Part shown: piece by piece, positions 35,008-45,000 of the stretch | Layout: each line of letters opens with the position of its first letter | How positions within the stretch are numbered: the first letter of the stretch is position 1 | Source of the DNA: Cognatundibacterium jejuense | GTDB lineage: Bacteria; Pseudomonadota; Gammaproteobacteria; Burkholderiales; Burkholderiaceae_D | Length of the DNA: 64,000 nt | Assembly (NCBI RefSeq): GCF_014284255.1 | Contig: NZ_JACOFV010000001.1 | Location: 478,853-542,852, forward strand | Direction: 5' to 3' | The notes under the pieces: model-generated | Databases searched by the model: none | The model's input: only the letters and a program-made list of their open reading frames with translations | What the model was told of the DNA's origin: nothing | Translations under genes and position numbers: made by a program

Positions 35008-35434
35008 TCTCTGTGACTTTGGTCATTTATTAATGATTTAGTGAATTTTAGAGGTTAAAAATATAAAGATTATTTTGCATCGCATCATATTGTGAACAGG
35101 TCTCTCCCTGTGTTAAAGTGCGGGCTTCTTCTCATTGGAATTCGTTCTGTGGATGGTTATAGTTGTCGATCAAACGTCGACCACAACACTGCAATGTAAC
35201 CGCAGATGTCCTGCTGCTACCTTGCTAAAATGTGGGTAGTAGTTCTCCCGGCATGCGCTGGCTTTTCTACCTGATTCGTCGATATCGAACCGTCGTTTGG
35301 CGTGCAAATTTTTGCGTGATCATCCGGCAATAATTTATCCCGGAGTTACTGATGAAGCCTAAGTAACTGAGGAGGTAATTTGTTGCATATGAATGATGCT
35401 TTTTTGATGAAACGCTTGCTGCAAGGTGGTATGC
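35008..35434 (+). promoter_or_regulatory. Long folded leader upstream of the ABC transporter
   Basis: About 430 bases with several good stems: ACAGG/CCTGT (about 35097-35112), GTTGTCGA/TCGA-CCA-CAAC (about 35163-35187) and CTGCTACC/GGTAGTAG (35214-35221 with 35235-35242). Near its end are two short open frames with Shine-Dalgarno-like sequences: CGGAG before ATG-AAG-CCT-AAG-TAA (35352-35366), and GGAGG (35371-35375) before a 17-19 codon frame that overlaps the permease start. No known riboswitch class could be matched by eye. It suggests regulation by RNA structure or leader translation; this is inference. Confidence 0.5.
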
Positions 35435-35442
35435 ATGTTTGA
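35389..35442 (+). CDS. Possible leader peptide overlapping the permease start
   Basis: A 17-codon frame (19 if the TTG at 35383 is used) that reads MNDAFLMKRLLQGGMHV and stops at TGA 35440-35442, eight bases into the permease gene in another frame. The GGAGG at 35371-35375 is seven bases from the TTG, one of the best ribosome binding sites in the region. It could couple translation to the permease. No homology is known; the frame may be fortuitous. Confidence 0.35.
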   Translation: MNDAFLMKRLLQGGMHV

Positions 35443-37171
35443 ACTATTCAAGCTCCAGACGCGTGACGATGTGGTCGTCGATGATAAAGGTCCTAATCGT
35501 TGGGACTGGGCTTTACTACCTTTGATCCTGGCTTTACTCAGTATTTTCGCTTTTGCAGCAATGCAGATGAGCCGACCATTCTCAGTTGGTGAAGCATTGC
35601 AAGTTTCTCTCGATCCTTGGTACCTTCCTTACTATTTGCTCAGAACTATTTTGCGCATGTTTACTGCGCTGGGATTTTCTCTTTTATTCAGCTTCGTATT
35701 TGCTGCCATTGCGGTGAAGTACGCCGCTGCTGAAAAAATCATGATCCCAGCTTTAGATATTTTGCAGTCCGTACCAATTTTAGGTTTTCAGGCGATTACA
35801 ATCGCTCCTTTTATTGCCTTATTTCCGGGAAATCTACTTGGTGTTGAGTGTGCAGCCATGTTTGCCATCTTTACTTCGCAAGCGTGGAATATGGCGTTCA
35901 GCCTCTATCAATCAATGCGGACGGTTCCTGCTGAACTGCAAGAAGCTGCGCATATTTTTAGATTATCTTCCTGGCAACGTTTCTGGCGACTTGAATTGCC
36001 GTTTGCGATGCCTGGCTTGCTTTGGAACATGATGATGTCGATGTCTGGTGGTTGGTTCTTACTGGTAGCGGCTGAAGCGATTTCTGTGGCTGGTCAGGAC
36101 ATCAAATTACCTGGTATTGGTTCGTATATAGCGGTCGCCATCGAAGCCAAGGATGGTTATGCAATTGCGTGGGCAATTGCTGCAATGTTGACGGGTATTC
36201 TTCTCTACGATCAATTATTTTTCCGTCCATTATTGGCATGGGCAGATAAATTCCGCTTTGAAGAATCGCAAGGCGAAACGGCGCAGCAATCGTGGTTACT
36301 GGATTGGATGCGTAATAGTAGTTGGGTGCGTTCGTGGACAGAGAGTTTCTGGGCATTTTTGAGCCGTGGTTTAGGGTGGTTTAGTGTTACTTACGATGGT
36401 ACTTCTGAGCGCGCATTGAAAAAGCCGATGAGCCCTATGTGGTCCCGTATTTGGGATGGGCTACTGACTGTCGTCACCTTACTCGCAATTTTCCGTCTGA
36501 TCAGTTTTATTCACAGTGACGTGGGGATGAGTGAAGTTATCCGCGTCTTCGGGCTTGCTACGATTACGCTGGTTCGCGTAATGCTGTTAATTGGCCTTGC
36601 TTCATTGGTATGGGTGCCGATTTCAGTCTGGATAGGCTTACGCCCCCAATATTCGCAAAAAGTCCAGGCTGTTGCACAATTCCTGGCCGCGTTCCCAGTT
36701 AATCTCATGTTCCCACTGGTCGTGTTTGTGATGGTGTCGTTAAATCTGACGCCAAACATCTGGCTAAGCCCCTTAATGGTATTTGGTACACAGTGGTATA
36801 TCTTGTTTAACGTCGTTGCCGGTGCGGCTACGATTCCAAATGAATTGCGACTGGCTGCTGATAACCTGGGTTTGAAAGGTTGGCTGAAATGGAAACGGGT
36901 TTATTTGCCTGCGATCTTCCCTAGTTATATCACTGGTGCTATTACTGCCAGTGGTGGCTCATGGAATGCCAGTATTGTGGCGGAATATGTGACCTGGGGT
37001 AAAACTACGCTGGTCGCCGATGGTTTGGGTAGTTACATCAAACAAATGACCGAAACCGGTGATTTTCATCGCATTGCTTTGGGTATTGGTGTGATGTGTA
37101 TTTTTGTTACCTTATTGAATCGTTTTTTCTGGCGTAAATTGTATTTGTTGGCGGAAGATCGTATTCGCTAA
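35435..37171 (+). CDS. ABC transporter permease with two fused membrane domains
   Basis: A 578-residue integral membrane protein in which two binding-protein-dependent permease domains of the nitrate/sulfonate/bicarbonate (TauC/SsuC/NrtB-like) type are joined. Each half carries an EAA-like loop that docks on the ATPase: VPAELQEAAHIFRLSSWQRF in the first half and IPNELRLAADNLGLKGW in the second. There are about six membrane helices per half. The start at ATG 35435 has AAGGTGG five bases upstream. The ATPase gene follows after 93 bases, and no substrate-binding protein gene is nearby, so the substrate is unknown. Confidence 0.9.
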   Translation: MFELFKLQTRDDVVVDDKGPNRWDWALLPLILALLSIFAFAAMQMSRPFSVGEALQVSLDPWYLPYYLLRTILRMFTALGFSLLFSFVFAAIAVKYAAAEKIMIPALDILQSVPILGFQAITIAPFIALFPGNLLGVECAAMFAIFTSQAWNMAFSLYQSMRTVPAELQEAAHIFRLSSWQRFWRLELPFAMPGLLWNMMMSMSGGWFLLVAAEAISVAGQDIKLPGIGSYIAVAIEAKDGYAIAWAIAAMLTGILLYDQLFFRPLLAWADKFRFEESQGETAQQSWLLDWMRNSSWVRSWTESFWAFLSRGLGWFSVTYDGTSERALKKPMSPMWSRIWDGLLTVVTLLAIFRLISFIHSDVGMSEVIRVFGLATITLVRVMLLIGLASLVWVPISVWIGLRPQYSQKVQAVAQFLAAFPVNLMFPLVVFVMVSLNLTPNIWLSPLMVFGTQWYILFNVVAGAATIPNELRLAADNLGLKGWLKWKRVYLPAIFPSYITGAITASGGSWNASIVAEYVTWGKTTLVADGLGSYIKQMTETGDFHRIALGIGVMCIFVTLLNRFFWRKLYLLAEDRIR

Positions 37172-37264
37172 TGATCATGATGTGGATCAATTTGTGATCA
37201 CTATTTAATTGCTTAAAACCCTTTGCCGCTTACGTAGACGGAATGTCGTCCGAAAGAAATAAAG

Positions 37265-38569
37265 ATGAATCAAAATTTATTGATAGACCTGCAGCAGGTC
37301 GCTAAGTCCTTCAAAGCAACAGACGGCAAGTCCCGTTTGATTCTGGATAAAGTAGATTTTCAATTGAAAGAAGGCGAAATCGTTGCCTTGCTTGGAAAAT
37401 CGGGTTCGGGTAAGTCCACCTTGCTGCGCATTATGGCCGGCTTGATTCCCGCGGACAAAGGTAAGGTTGCTTATCGCGATAAGGCTATCTTCGGACCGGT
37501 CGCAGGGGTGGCGATGGTATTCCAGTCATTTGCTTTGTTTCCTTGGCTGACAGTGCAACAAAACGTTGAATTAGGGCTGGAGGCACAAGGTGTGCCAGCC
37601 GAAGAACGTGAGGAACGCGCCGATGCCGTGTTAGAACTGATCGGTCTTGCTGGTTTCGGTGGTGCGTTGCCACGCGAGTTGTCCGGTGGTATGAAGCAAC
37701 GTGTTGGTATCGCCCGTGCACTGGTGACCAATCCTGATATTTTGTTGATGGATGAAGCTTTCTCGGCGCTCGACGTATTGACCGGTGAAACTCTGCGCAA
37801 TGATATGTTGGAATTGTGGGATGAAGATAAGATATCGACGAAAGGTATTTTGATCGTTTCGCATAACATCGAAGAAGCGGTGGTGATGGCAGACCGCATT
37901 ATCATTCTGTCCAGCGATCCGGGTACGATCCGCTGTGAAGTCAAAATTGATTTGCCGCGCCCACGTAATGTTGAGTCGGCGGAAGTACGGGCATTGATCG
38001 ATGAGGTGTATGGTTTGATGACGATGCGCACGACGCACGAGGCCAGTTCCGAAGTACCAAGTTCTAAACATCTTGGCTATCGCTTGCCAGATACTGACGT
38101 TAGCCGTATCGAAGCGATTTTGGATATGGTCGCCGAGGCGCCTTACAATGGTCGTGCCGACTTGCCACAATTGGCGGAAGAAGCAGAATTATCAGATGAA
38201 GAACTGTTCCCTACGTATGAAGCCTTGAGTTTGTTAGGTTTTGCAGTTCTGGAAAAAGGCGACATTATTTTGACGCCACTCGGTCGAAAATATTTCGACG
38301 CCGAACAGGCAGAGAAACAAGAGTTGTTTGGAGAGCAGTTATTGATGCACGTCCCACTAGCGGCACATATTCGTCGCAAGTTGGAAATGGAAGTAAATGG
38401 CAGCTTATCTGAGCAGCCGCTGTTGGAGTTACTGGAAGAATTCCTCAAAGCTGATGAAGCTAAACGCGTGCTGGAAGTGGCGATTGAATGGGGTCGTTAT
38501 GGTGAAGTCTATGAATACGATTACCACACTGGTCGATTGAAGATGCCAGAACAGGAAGACGAAGAGTAA
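37265..38569 (+). CDS. ABC transporter ATPase with C-terminal AAA-associated domain
   Basis: A 434-residue ATP-binding subunit. The N-terminal 240 residues form a complete ABC domain: Walker A GKSGSGKST (44-52), Q-loop VFQSFALFP (85-93), signature LSGGMKQR (139-146) and Walker B ILLMDEAF (159-166). The remaining 190 residues are an AAA-associated C-terminal domain (resembling Pfam AAA_assoc_C) with a winged-helix look (LAEEAELSDEELFPTYEAL). They may sense a ligand or regulate the ATPase. It pairs with the fused permease upstream. Annotation as nitrate/sulfonate transport would be by family only. Confidence 0.9.
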   Translation: MNQNLLIDLQQVAKSFKATDGKSRLILDKVDFQLKEGEIVALLGKSGSGKSTLLRIMAGLIPADKGKVAYRDKAIFGPVAGVAMVFQSFALFPWLTVQQNVELGLEAQGVPAEEREERADAVLELIGLAGFGGALPRELSGGMKQRVGIARALVTNPDILLMDEAFSALDVLTGETLRNDMLELWDEDKISTKGILIVSHNIEEAVVMADRIIILSSDPGTIRCEVKIDLPRPRNVESAEVRALIDEVYGLMTMRTTHEASSEVPSSKHLGYRLPDTDVSRIEAILDMVAEAPYNGRADLPQLAEEAELSDEELFPTYEALSLLGFAVLEKGDIILTPLGRKYFDAEQAEKQELFGEQLLMHVPLAAHIRRKLEMEVNGSLSEQPLLELLEEFLKADEAKRVLEVAIEWGRYGEVYEYDYHTGRLKMPEQEDEE

Positions 38570-38601
38570 TTCGTTTTTTCTCGCATTCTTCATGTGAAAA
38601 C

Positions 38602-38628
38602 GGCAACCTTAATGGGTTGCCATTTTTT
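38602..38628 (+). terminator. Terminator after the ABC transporter genes
   Basis: GGCAACC (38602-38608) and GGTTGCC (38615-38621) with a six-base loop, followed by six Ts. Confidence 0.9.
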
Positions 38629-38865
38629 ATGGTGGACAATTTGATTTGATCCTTGACGCGACGGCTATATATTTCGTTGCATTAGAATCAAAAGTGCGTT
38701 GAAAATCATTTTTAAAATTTCCAATATCGCAGAATACGATGTTGTTAATATTACTTAAATTTTAATTTGATGATGTCATCTCGGAAGAGATCATACTCAA
38801 CTATAATAAATTGCGTGACTTTCCAGAACTTTTCGCCATTCCTTCCTTGTGTTTTTGGTATTAAC

Positions 38866-39914
38866 ATGAACTTCACAGGTGCTTTTTTTAAGGCTTTACC
38901 CCGTTCGTTTTTTTCTGGCGTGGTTCTGATTTTATTTTTTCTCAATGTCTGTTGCTACGCACACGAATTGAGCGATCAGCAAATCGCAGCCATTGATGCC
39001 CACGTGCTGTCTGCTTCACCTGAAGTAGAGGCAGATCGTCAATTGCTGGTAGCCTATCTCACGCAAGGCTTGCATACTGACGCTGAAAAGCCCGTGCTAT
39101 TTATCGTTGGATTACCGATCGCATCGTCTATGATGCGGATGCTTTTTTATCAGGTCGACTAGAGGATATGAGCGTTGAAGATGTGATGAAAAAGCGCAAG
39201 AGCGTTTGCTTTGGGTTTTCTAATCTATTTGAAAAAATGGCAAAAGATGCCGGTCTGGAAGTAATAAGTATTTCGGGTTATGCAAAAGCTTATGGCACTT
39301 CCCAAGGACAACATTTCGACAAACCGAACCACGCATGGAACGCAATCCGTATCAATGGGAGTTGGTATTTGGTCGATTCGACGTGGGGAGCAGGGTACAT
39401 CAAGGACGGAAAATTTAAAAAAGAACTGTCTGAAGCGTTTTTTTTGACGCCGCCAGAGCAATTCGTTTTCAGTCATTTTCCGGTCGATGAGCAATGGCAG
39501 TTGCAGAGAACTTCTCATTTATCCCAGCGTGAGTTTGAGTCTTTGCCACAAGTAGAGCCAACCTTTTTTCACAGTAATATTTCACCGATAGAAGCTTGGG
39601 AGGCCACCAGAAGTCCTGAGTTTTCCGGAAGTTTTGTGCATACTTTTGAGTTGCCGTATCATCTGGTCTCGATACAAAAAGCACCTGTCATGTATCGGCT
39701 TAAGCTCAATCGTACGTACACATTTAAGATCAATGCCACGATTTTTGAAAAAATGGCCCTGGTACAAGCGGATCACTGGCAAGAGATGGAGAAAGACGGT
39801 GATTTTTTTACGTTCAACTATAACTCTGAATTGCAGGGACAAATGCTGGTTGTGGGTAAAAAATTTGACTCTGACCAATACACGGCGATATTGGCATATG
39901 AATTAAGTCCGTAA
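38866..39914 (+). pseudogene. Transglutaminase-like exported protein, frameshifted
   Basis: Two open frames together encode one transglutaminase-fold protein. The first part has a signal sequence (FFSGVVLILFFLNVCCYAHE) and runs in frame to ...HTDAEK near 39090, then reads into nonsense and stops at 39160-39162. In the -1 frame the sequence continues at once as ARAIYRWITDRIVYDADAFLSGRLEDMS and on to 39914. A single missing base near 39085-39091 (AAAAGCCCG where AAAAGGCCCG would keep frame) explains this. The Cys-His-Asp triad is intact downstream (KSVCFGF, NHAWNAI, VDSTWG). A real mutation, a sequencing error or slippage at the A run are possible. Confidence 0.8.
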
Positions 39915-39997
39915 ATTGAAATAAAAAGAACTTTCGTCAGCTTACTTCGGTGGCGTTATAGCTTCTATTAAAACAAGTCTGTTTTTCTAAGGATTGT

Positions 39998-40666
39998 ATG
40001 AGTTTTATTAAATTATCAGTTATCGTTTGTGCTTTTATCTCATCGATAGCCATGGCTTCACCGGTCACGCCGCAGAAAGGCGTTGATTACCTTGGTTTGA
40101 GCTCGCCGCAGGAAGTAAAGACAGCGCCGGGCAAGGTAGAGGTGATTGAATTTTTTATGTATCACTGTCCTGCATGTAATGCGCTTGAGCCTGATCTGGC
40201 TGAGTGGATAAAGAGGCAGGGTGACAAGGTCACGTTCAGACGTATTCATTTGCCATACCATGGGCCTAAAGATGCAGAAGCGCATTTATTTCTGACTCTG
40301 GATGCACTCGGACTTGAGCAAAATTTGCATGCTAAAGTATTAGAAGCATGGCACCAGAATCATCAACCATTACGAACAGACGAAGATAATCTGGAATGGG
40401 CGATCAAAAATGGCATTGATAAAACAAAGTTTATTGATGCCTATAATTCCTTTTCGGTAACAACTTCATTAACGCGTTTGGCTAAGGTGGTAGAAAATTA
40501 CGAAGTAAACAGTACGCCAACGTTTGTTGTTAATGGGCGTTACTTGACTAATAGTTCCATGCTTGCAGAAAGTAACCCGAAAATGAGTCGCGGCGAAGTC
40601 ACGCAGGCAACGTTTCAGGTGATTGATGCTTTGGTAGCGAATGTGTTAAAAGAGCGAACAAAGTAA
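39998..40666 (+). CDS. dsbA: Thiol:disulfide interchange protein DsbA
   Basis: Periplasmic oxidase that introduces disulfides. It is 222 residues with a signal peptide (cleavage after SIAMA), a thioredoxin fold with inserted helical domain, the active site CPAC in FFMYHCPACNALEP and the cis-proline loop NSTPTFVVNGRY. The usual active site is CPHC; alanine at the third position is a variant that would be expected to alter redox strength. AAGGA before the ATG is a good ribosome binding site. It is a single gene with its own terminator. Confidence 0.93.
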   Translation: MSFIKLSVIVCAFISSIAMASPVTPQKGVDYLGLSSPQEVKTAPGKVEVIEFFMYHCPACNALEPDLAEWIKRQGDKVTFRRIHLPYHGPKDAEAHLFLTLDALGLEQNLHAKVLEAWHQNHQPLRTDEDNLEWAIKNGIDKTKFIDAYNSFSVTTSLTRLAKVVENYEVNSTPTFVVNGRYLTNSSMLAESNPKMSRGEVTQATFQVIDALVANVLKERTK

Positions 40667-40692
40667 AAACCTGTTGGTTTCGTCCACGCATA

Positions 40693-40718
40693 GCGCTCAT
40701 TTTCATGGGTGCTTTTTT
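40693..40718 (+). terminator. Terminator after dsbA
   Basis: GCGCTCAT (40693-40700), loop TTTC and ATGGGTGC (40705-40712), an eight-pair stem including two G-T pairs, followed by six Ts. It lies between convergent genes. Confidence 0.75.
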
Positions 40719-40746
40719 GGGGACGTTTGTTGATGACGAATGGGAT

Positions 40747-41997
40747 TTATTTTGGTAGTTCTCGATTGACTATCCATGCCAACGGTAACGTCAAACAAAC
40801 AAATGCTGCAACACATTGCATCGCTAAGACGATATTGGTGTGATCGCCAAGCCAGCCAAAGCATATTGGGGATAGTGCACCTCCACCGATGGTGCCGGTA
40901 TAGAAAAGAGCAAAGGCACGTGTGCGGTCACTGGCATCAACCAGCTCAGGCACGCTGCCATAGAGTACCGATGATGTACCATTGAGTGCCAGTCCGATAA
41001 TCGGTAAAGTCATGAGGGCAATGGTGAGTGGCAGATTCAGGATACAAAGGATGACAATAGCAGTCAGTATTTCAGTAAACCAGACAGTCTTTAGCATGCC
41101 GATGCGACGTCCCAGATAGCCACAGACTAATTTTCCCGCAGCGCCACCAACAAACAGTAATGACAATGCCAGGCCGATCGTCGCGGTAGTTGCTCCCTTG
41201 TCCTTCAATACAAAGGGCAAAAAGGTTAGAAATCCCATACGTGTCGCTGTATCGACGACACCGGTGGCGAGTAAAGCGTGAAAGCCTGCGCTATAGGATG
41301 CGTAGGTTTTCACAGTGACGACTCGTTCGGGCTGTGATTCGACTTTCGATTCTATGCCTGTAGATGTCTGGCTATGAGGTTTTTCACGTATCGCCCAGAC
41401 AAGCCAAAGTGCAACTGCGATTCCGAATAATCCAACAAATCCTGCACTCTGACGCCAGCTCCACCAGGTCAATGCCACACCCACAGCTGCGGGTAGTGCC
41501 ATTTTTCCTATATCACCTGCAAAGTTATAGGTGGCCAGTGCGGATCTTGAGCGTAATTTATCTTCGTCGTATGCATCTGCTACCAGGGAAGAGGCAAGGG
41601 GATGTTGGGTGCTGGCACCAATACCTGCTAGTGCCAGTGCGGCAATGAGTCCAATTAAAGTGGCAGTTTGTCCTGCGATTATATAGGCGATCCCTGCTAG
41701 TGCCGTGCCACCGACTAACAAGGTTTTACGTCCGTATTTTTCTGAAAATTTGCTGGCCTGGATTTGAAAACCAGCCATACATCCGGCGTAGATACCGCGC
41801 ATTAGGCCAGCAATTGCGTAGCTGATGCCAAATTGACTTTGCCAGATCGGCAGGAGGACATACACCAAATCTGTCATTCCATCGTGTACTGCGTGGGCGG
41901 TAGATGCAGCGATCAAACTTTGCTGTTGTTGTTTGCGATCCGATTTGCTAAGTACAGCAGCGTGCTGTTCTGTGGTGATGCTGGTTTTGGTATTCAA
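40747..41997 (-). CDS. MFS transporter, fosmidomycin-resistance (Fsr)-like
   Basis: A 416-residue major facilitator protein with 12 predicted membrane helices and a central hydrophilic loop (about residues 205-230). The N-terminal STAHAVHDGMTDLVYVLLPIWQSQFGIS stretch and the following KYGRKTLLVGG loop resemble the Fsr group of exporters. The substrate cannot be read from sequence. It is transcribed in the same direction as dnaE2, 57 bases downstream of it, but a functional link to the mutasome is unlikely. Confidence 0.8.
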   Translation of the reverse strand: MNTKTSITTEQHAAVLSKSDRKQQQQSLIAASTAHAVHDGMTDLVYVLLPIWQSQFGISYAIAGLMRGIYAGCMAGFQIQASKFSEKYGRKTLLVGGTALAGIAYIIAGQTATLIGLIAALALAGIGASTQHPLASSLVADAYDEDKLRSRSALATYNFAGDIGKMALPAAVGVALTWWSWRQSAGFVGLFGIAVALWLVWAIREKPHSQTSTGIESKVESQPERVVTVKTYASYSAGFHALLATGVVDTATRMGFLTFLPFVLKDKGATTATIGLALSLLFVGGAAGKLVCGYLGRRIGMLKTVWFTEILTAIVILCILNLPLTIALMTLPIIGLALNGTSSVLYGSVPELVDASDRTRAFALFYTGTIGGGALSPICFGWLGDHTNIVLAMQCVAAFVCLTLPLAWIVNRELPK

Positions 41998-42054
41998 GGT
42001 CTACCTTTGATAGGAATCGCGCTTTTTTGGTGGTCTTTAGGAGTGGCATATATT

Positions 42055-45000
42055 TTAACAAAAATCTCTGCTGGCCACTTCTAACTGGCCTAACAAATGA
42101 GAGAGATCAACTAATCGTTTTGCTAATAAATGACACATTTCATTTTCACGTTGCCATATCCCATAAACACCCAGCAAGCTTGCCCCTAGCAGTTCGCGAC
42201 GTTGCTGTTCCACCAGTGCTGGCCAAACTAAAACATTGACAGTGCCGGTTTCATCTTCAATGGTTAAAAACATCACACCCTTGGCGGTGCCTGGCCGCTG
42301 CCTGACAGTGACTATGCCACAACCTCTGGCAAATTGACCTTGCTGAAAGGTATTTAACATGCTGGCAGGTAAAAAACGCTTCGCCAGTAATTGTTGGCGC
42401 AACAAAGCCAGTGGATGACGCTGCAAACTAAAACCTGTTGTCTGATAATCGCTTGCGATCTCTTGTGCTTCACTAGGCACAGTCAAAGTGGGCTTATATT
42501 CTTCTATCGTCAGAGGACGCAATAAATCATTATCTGGCATCGCGCCGACCGCTGACCATAAGGCCTGACGGCGATGACCCACCAGGCTATGCAGGGCATT
42601 GCTGGCAGCTAGGACATGTAAATCATGACGATTGAGTTGCGCACGCCTTGCCAGATCAGCGACATCGGTAAAAGCGGCGGTTGTACGCGCTGCTTGTATT
42701 CTGAGTGCGGCTGCTTCGGACATGCCGCTCAGTAGCGACATGCCTAAACGCACTGCAGATTGGGTGGTTTGCGTGTAAGCGTTGAGCTTCTCCGGTAGAT
42801 CGGTGGTTTCCAAAGAAGAGTCCCAATTGCTGTGCATTACATCAATCGGTCTGACCTGAATATCATGTCTTTTCGCATCCTGAATAAGTTGCGACGGGGA
42901 ATAAAAACCCATTGGTTGCGAATTGAGCAGCGAGCATAAAAAGACAGCGGGTTCATGCCGTTTAATCCAACTACTAACGTAGGCCAGAATAGCAAAACTG
43001 GCGGCATGACTTTCAGGAAAACCATAGTCTCCAAAGCCTTTCATTTGCTCAAAAATTCCTTCTGCAAATTCAAGTGTGTAGTTATTTTTGACCATGGCAT
43101 TGACGATGCGATCATGGTAGGCATCTAAACCACCTTTGCGTTTCCAGGCGGCCATCGCACGGCGTAATCCATCCGCTTCGCCAGCGGTAAAATCAGCAGC
43201 CAGCATCGCGATTTGCATCACTTGTTCCTGAAAAATAGGAATGCCCAGCGTACGTCCCAAGGCTTTTTGCATCGCCGGATTTTGATAGGTTTCAACGACT
43301 TCCAAACCCTGACGACGACGCAAATAAGGATGCACCATACCACCTTGTATCGGCCCCGGGCGTACAATCGCAACTTGCACAACTAAATCATAAAATTCAC
43401 GTGGCCTCAGGCGTGGCAGCATGCTCATCTGCGCACGTGATTCAATTTGAAATACGCCGACTGTATCGGCTTTGCACAGCATAGCGTAGGTCGCTGGGTC
43501 TTCACGTGGAATGTCTTGCATACGTGTGGGCTTACCATGAAGAGTTTTCATTAATTCAAACGCCCGCCGAAGTGCTGACAACATACCGAGTGCCAGAATA
43601 TCGACCTTTAATAACCCCAGCGATTCAAGATCATCCTTATCCCATTGAATGACGCGACGGTCTTTCATGGCGGCATTTTCTATCGGTACTAATCGGGATA
43701 ATTTACCTCTGGCAATCACAAAACCACCGCTGTGCTGTGACAAATGGCGTGGAAAACGTAATAGCTGACTAGCCAGGCTGGCCCATTGTTGTGCTTGCAT
43801 GGAGTTGGTGTCGAGCCCGCATTCTGTAAAGCGCGCCAATAAATCATGTTTGTCGTCAAACCAGTGATGCGATTTGGCTGCCATATCGATGAAGGCTTCA
43901 TCGATGCCCAGTGCTTTACCTGTCTCACGTAAAGCACCACGCGGCCGGTAGGTATGCACGGCTGCTGCCAGCGCGGCGCGATTGCGACCATATTTTTGGT
44001 AAATGTACTGGATGACTTCTTCGCGCCGTTGATGCTCAAAATCAACATCAATATCGGGGGGCTCACCACGCTCTTTGGAAATAAAACGTTCAAACAGCAG
44101 GCTGTTGACTTCGGGATTGACCTCGGTAATGTAGAGGCAATAGCAGACTACGGAATTAGCCGCTGAGCCACGTCCCTGGCAGAGTATGCCTTGCTTGCGA
44201 GCGAATTTAACGATGTCATGCACGGTTAAAAAATAAGCTTCATAGGCTAGCTCATTAATTAAATGCAGTTCATGTTCTATGGTTTTTTTAAGACTTTCTG
44301 ATACACCTTGCGGATAGCGCAATTGTGCCCCCAGATAGACTTCGCTACGTAAGTAAGCGGCAGGCGTCTGACCTTTAGGGATGACTTCTTCCGGATATTC
44401 ATAGCGTAATTCATCCAATGAAAACCGGCATAAATTGGCGATTCGAATCGTCTCAGCGAGGGTGTCCGCCGGATAAATATTGGCTAGCCGGAATCTTGAG
44501 CGTAGGTGCTGCTCGGCATTGGATGCCAATGCATAGCCACATTCGGCGACGGGTTTTCCTAAACGTATTGAGGTCAAGGTATCCTGCAATGGCTTACGAG
44601 AACGCACGTGCATCAGTACGTGACCAAGCGCCACCACCGGTAGTACATATTCGTTGGCAATATGGGTGACTTGCTGTAGTTGATAACTATCGCCTGATTG
44701 CAATAATAAGTTTAAACCCATCCAAATTCTGTCACTGAAATATTGCGCGCACCACGTGGCTTGTGTCGCCAGAATACCCGGTTTGACTGGATAGTCCGGG
44801 ACTAAAATGAGCAAACAATCGGGCAAGCCAGCTAAATGTTCATATCCTTCTGGCGGCGTATGTAAATCTTTGTGTGTCAGCAGGTAGCTGCCTTTCGTGC
44901 AACGGCTGCGTGCTAAGGTAATCAGTTCTGATAAATTTCCATATCCTTCGCGATTGCTTGCCAATGCGATGAGAGTTGTATCTGGTAGACCCGCATCCTG

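Noticed and set aside
35008..35434. Guanidine (ykkC), yybP-ykoY or other known riboswitch before the ABC transporter
   Set aside because: The conserved core sequences of these classes are not visible; only an unassigned structured leader can be claimed.
40747..41997. Functional link of the Fsr-like exporter with dxr (the fosmidomycin target) in the same window
   Set aside because: The genes are 15 kb apart on opposite strands; proximity is likely coincidence and the substrate is unproven.
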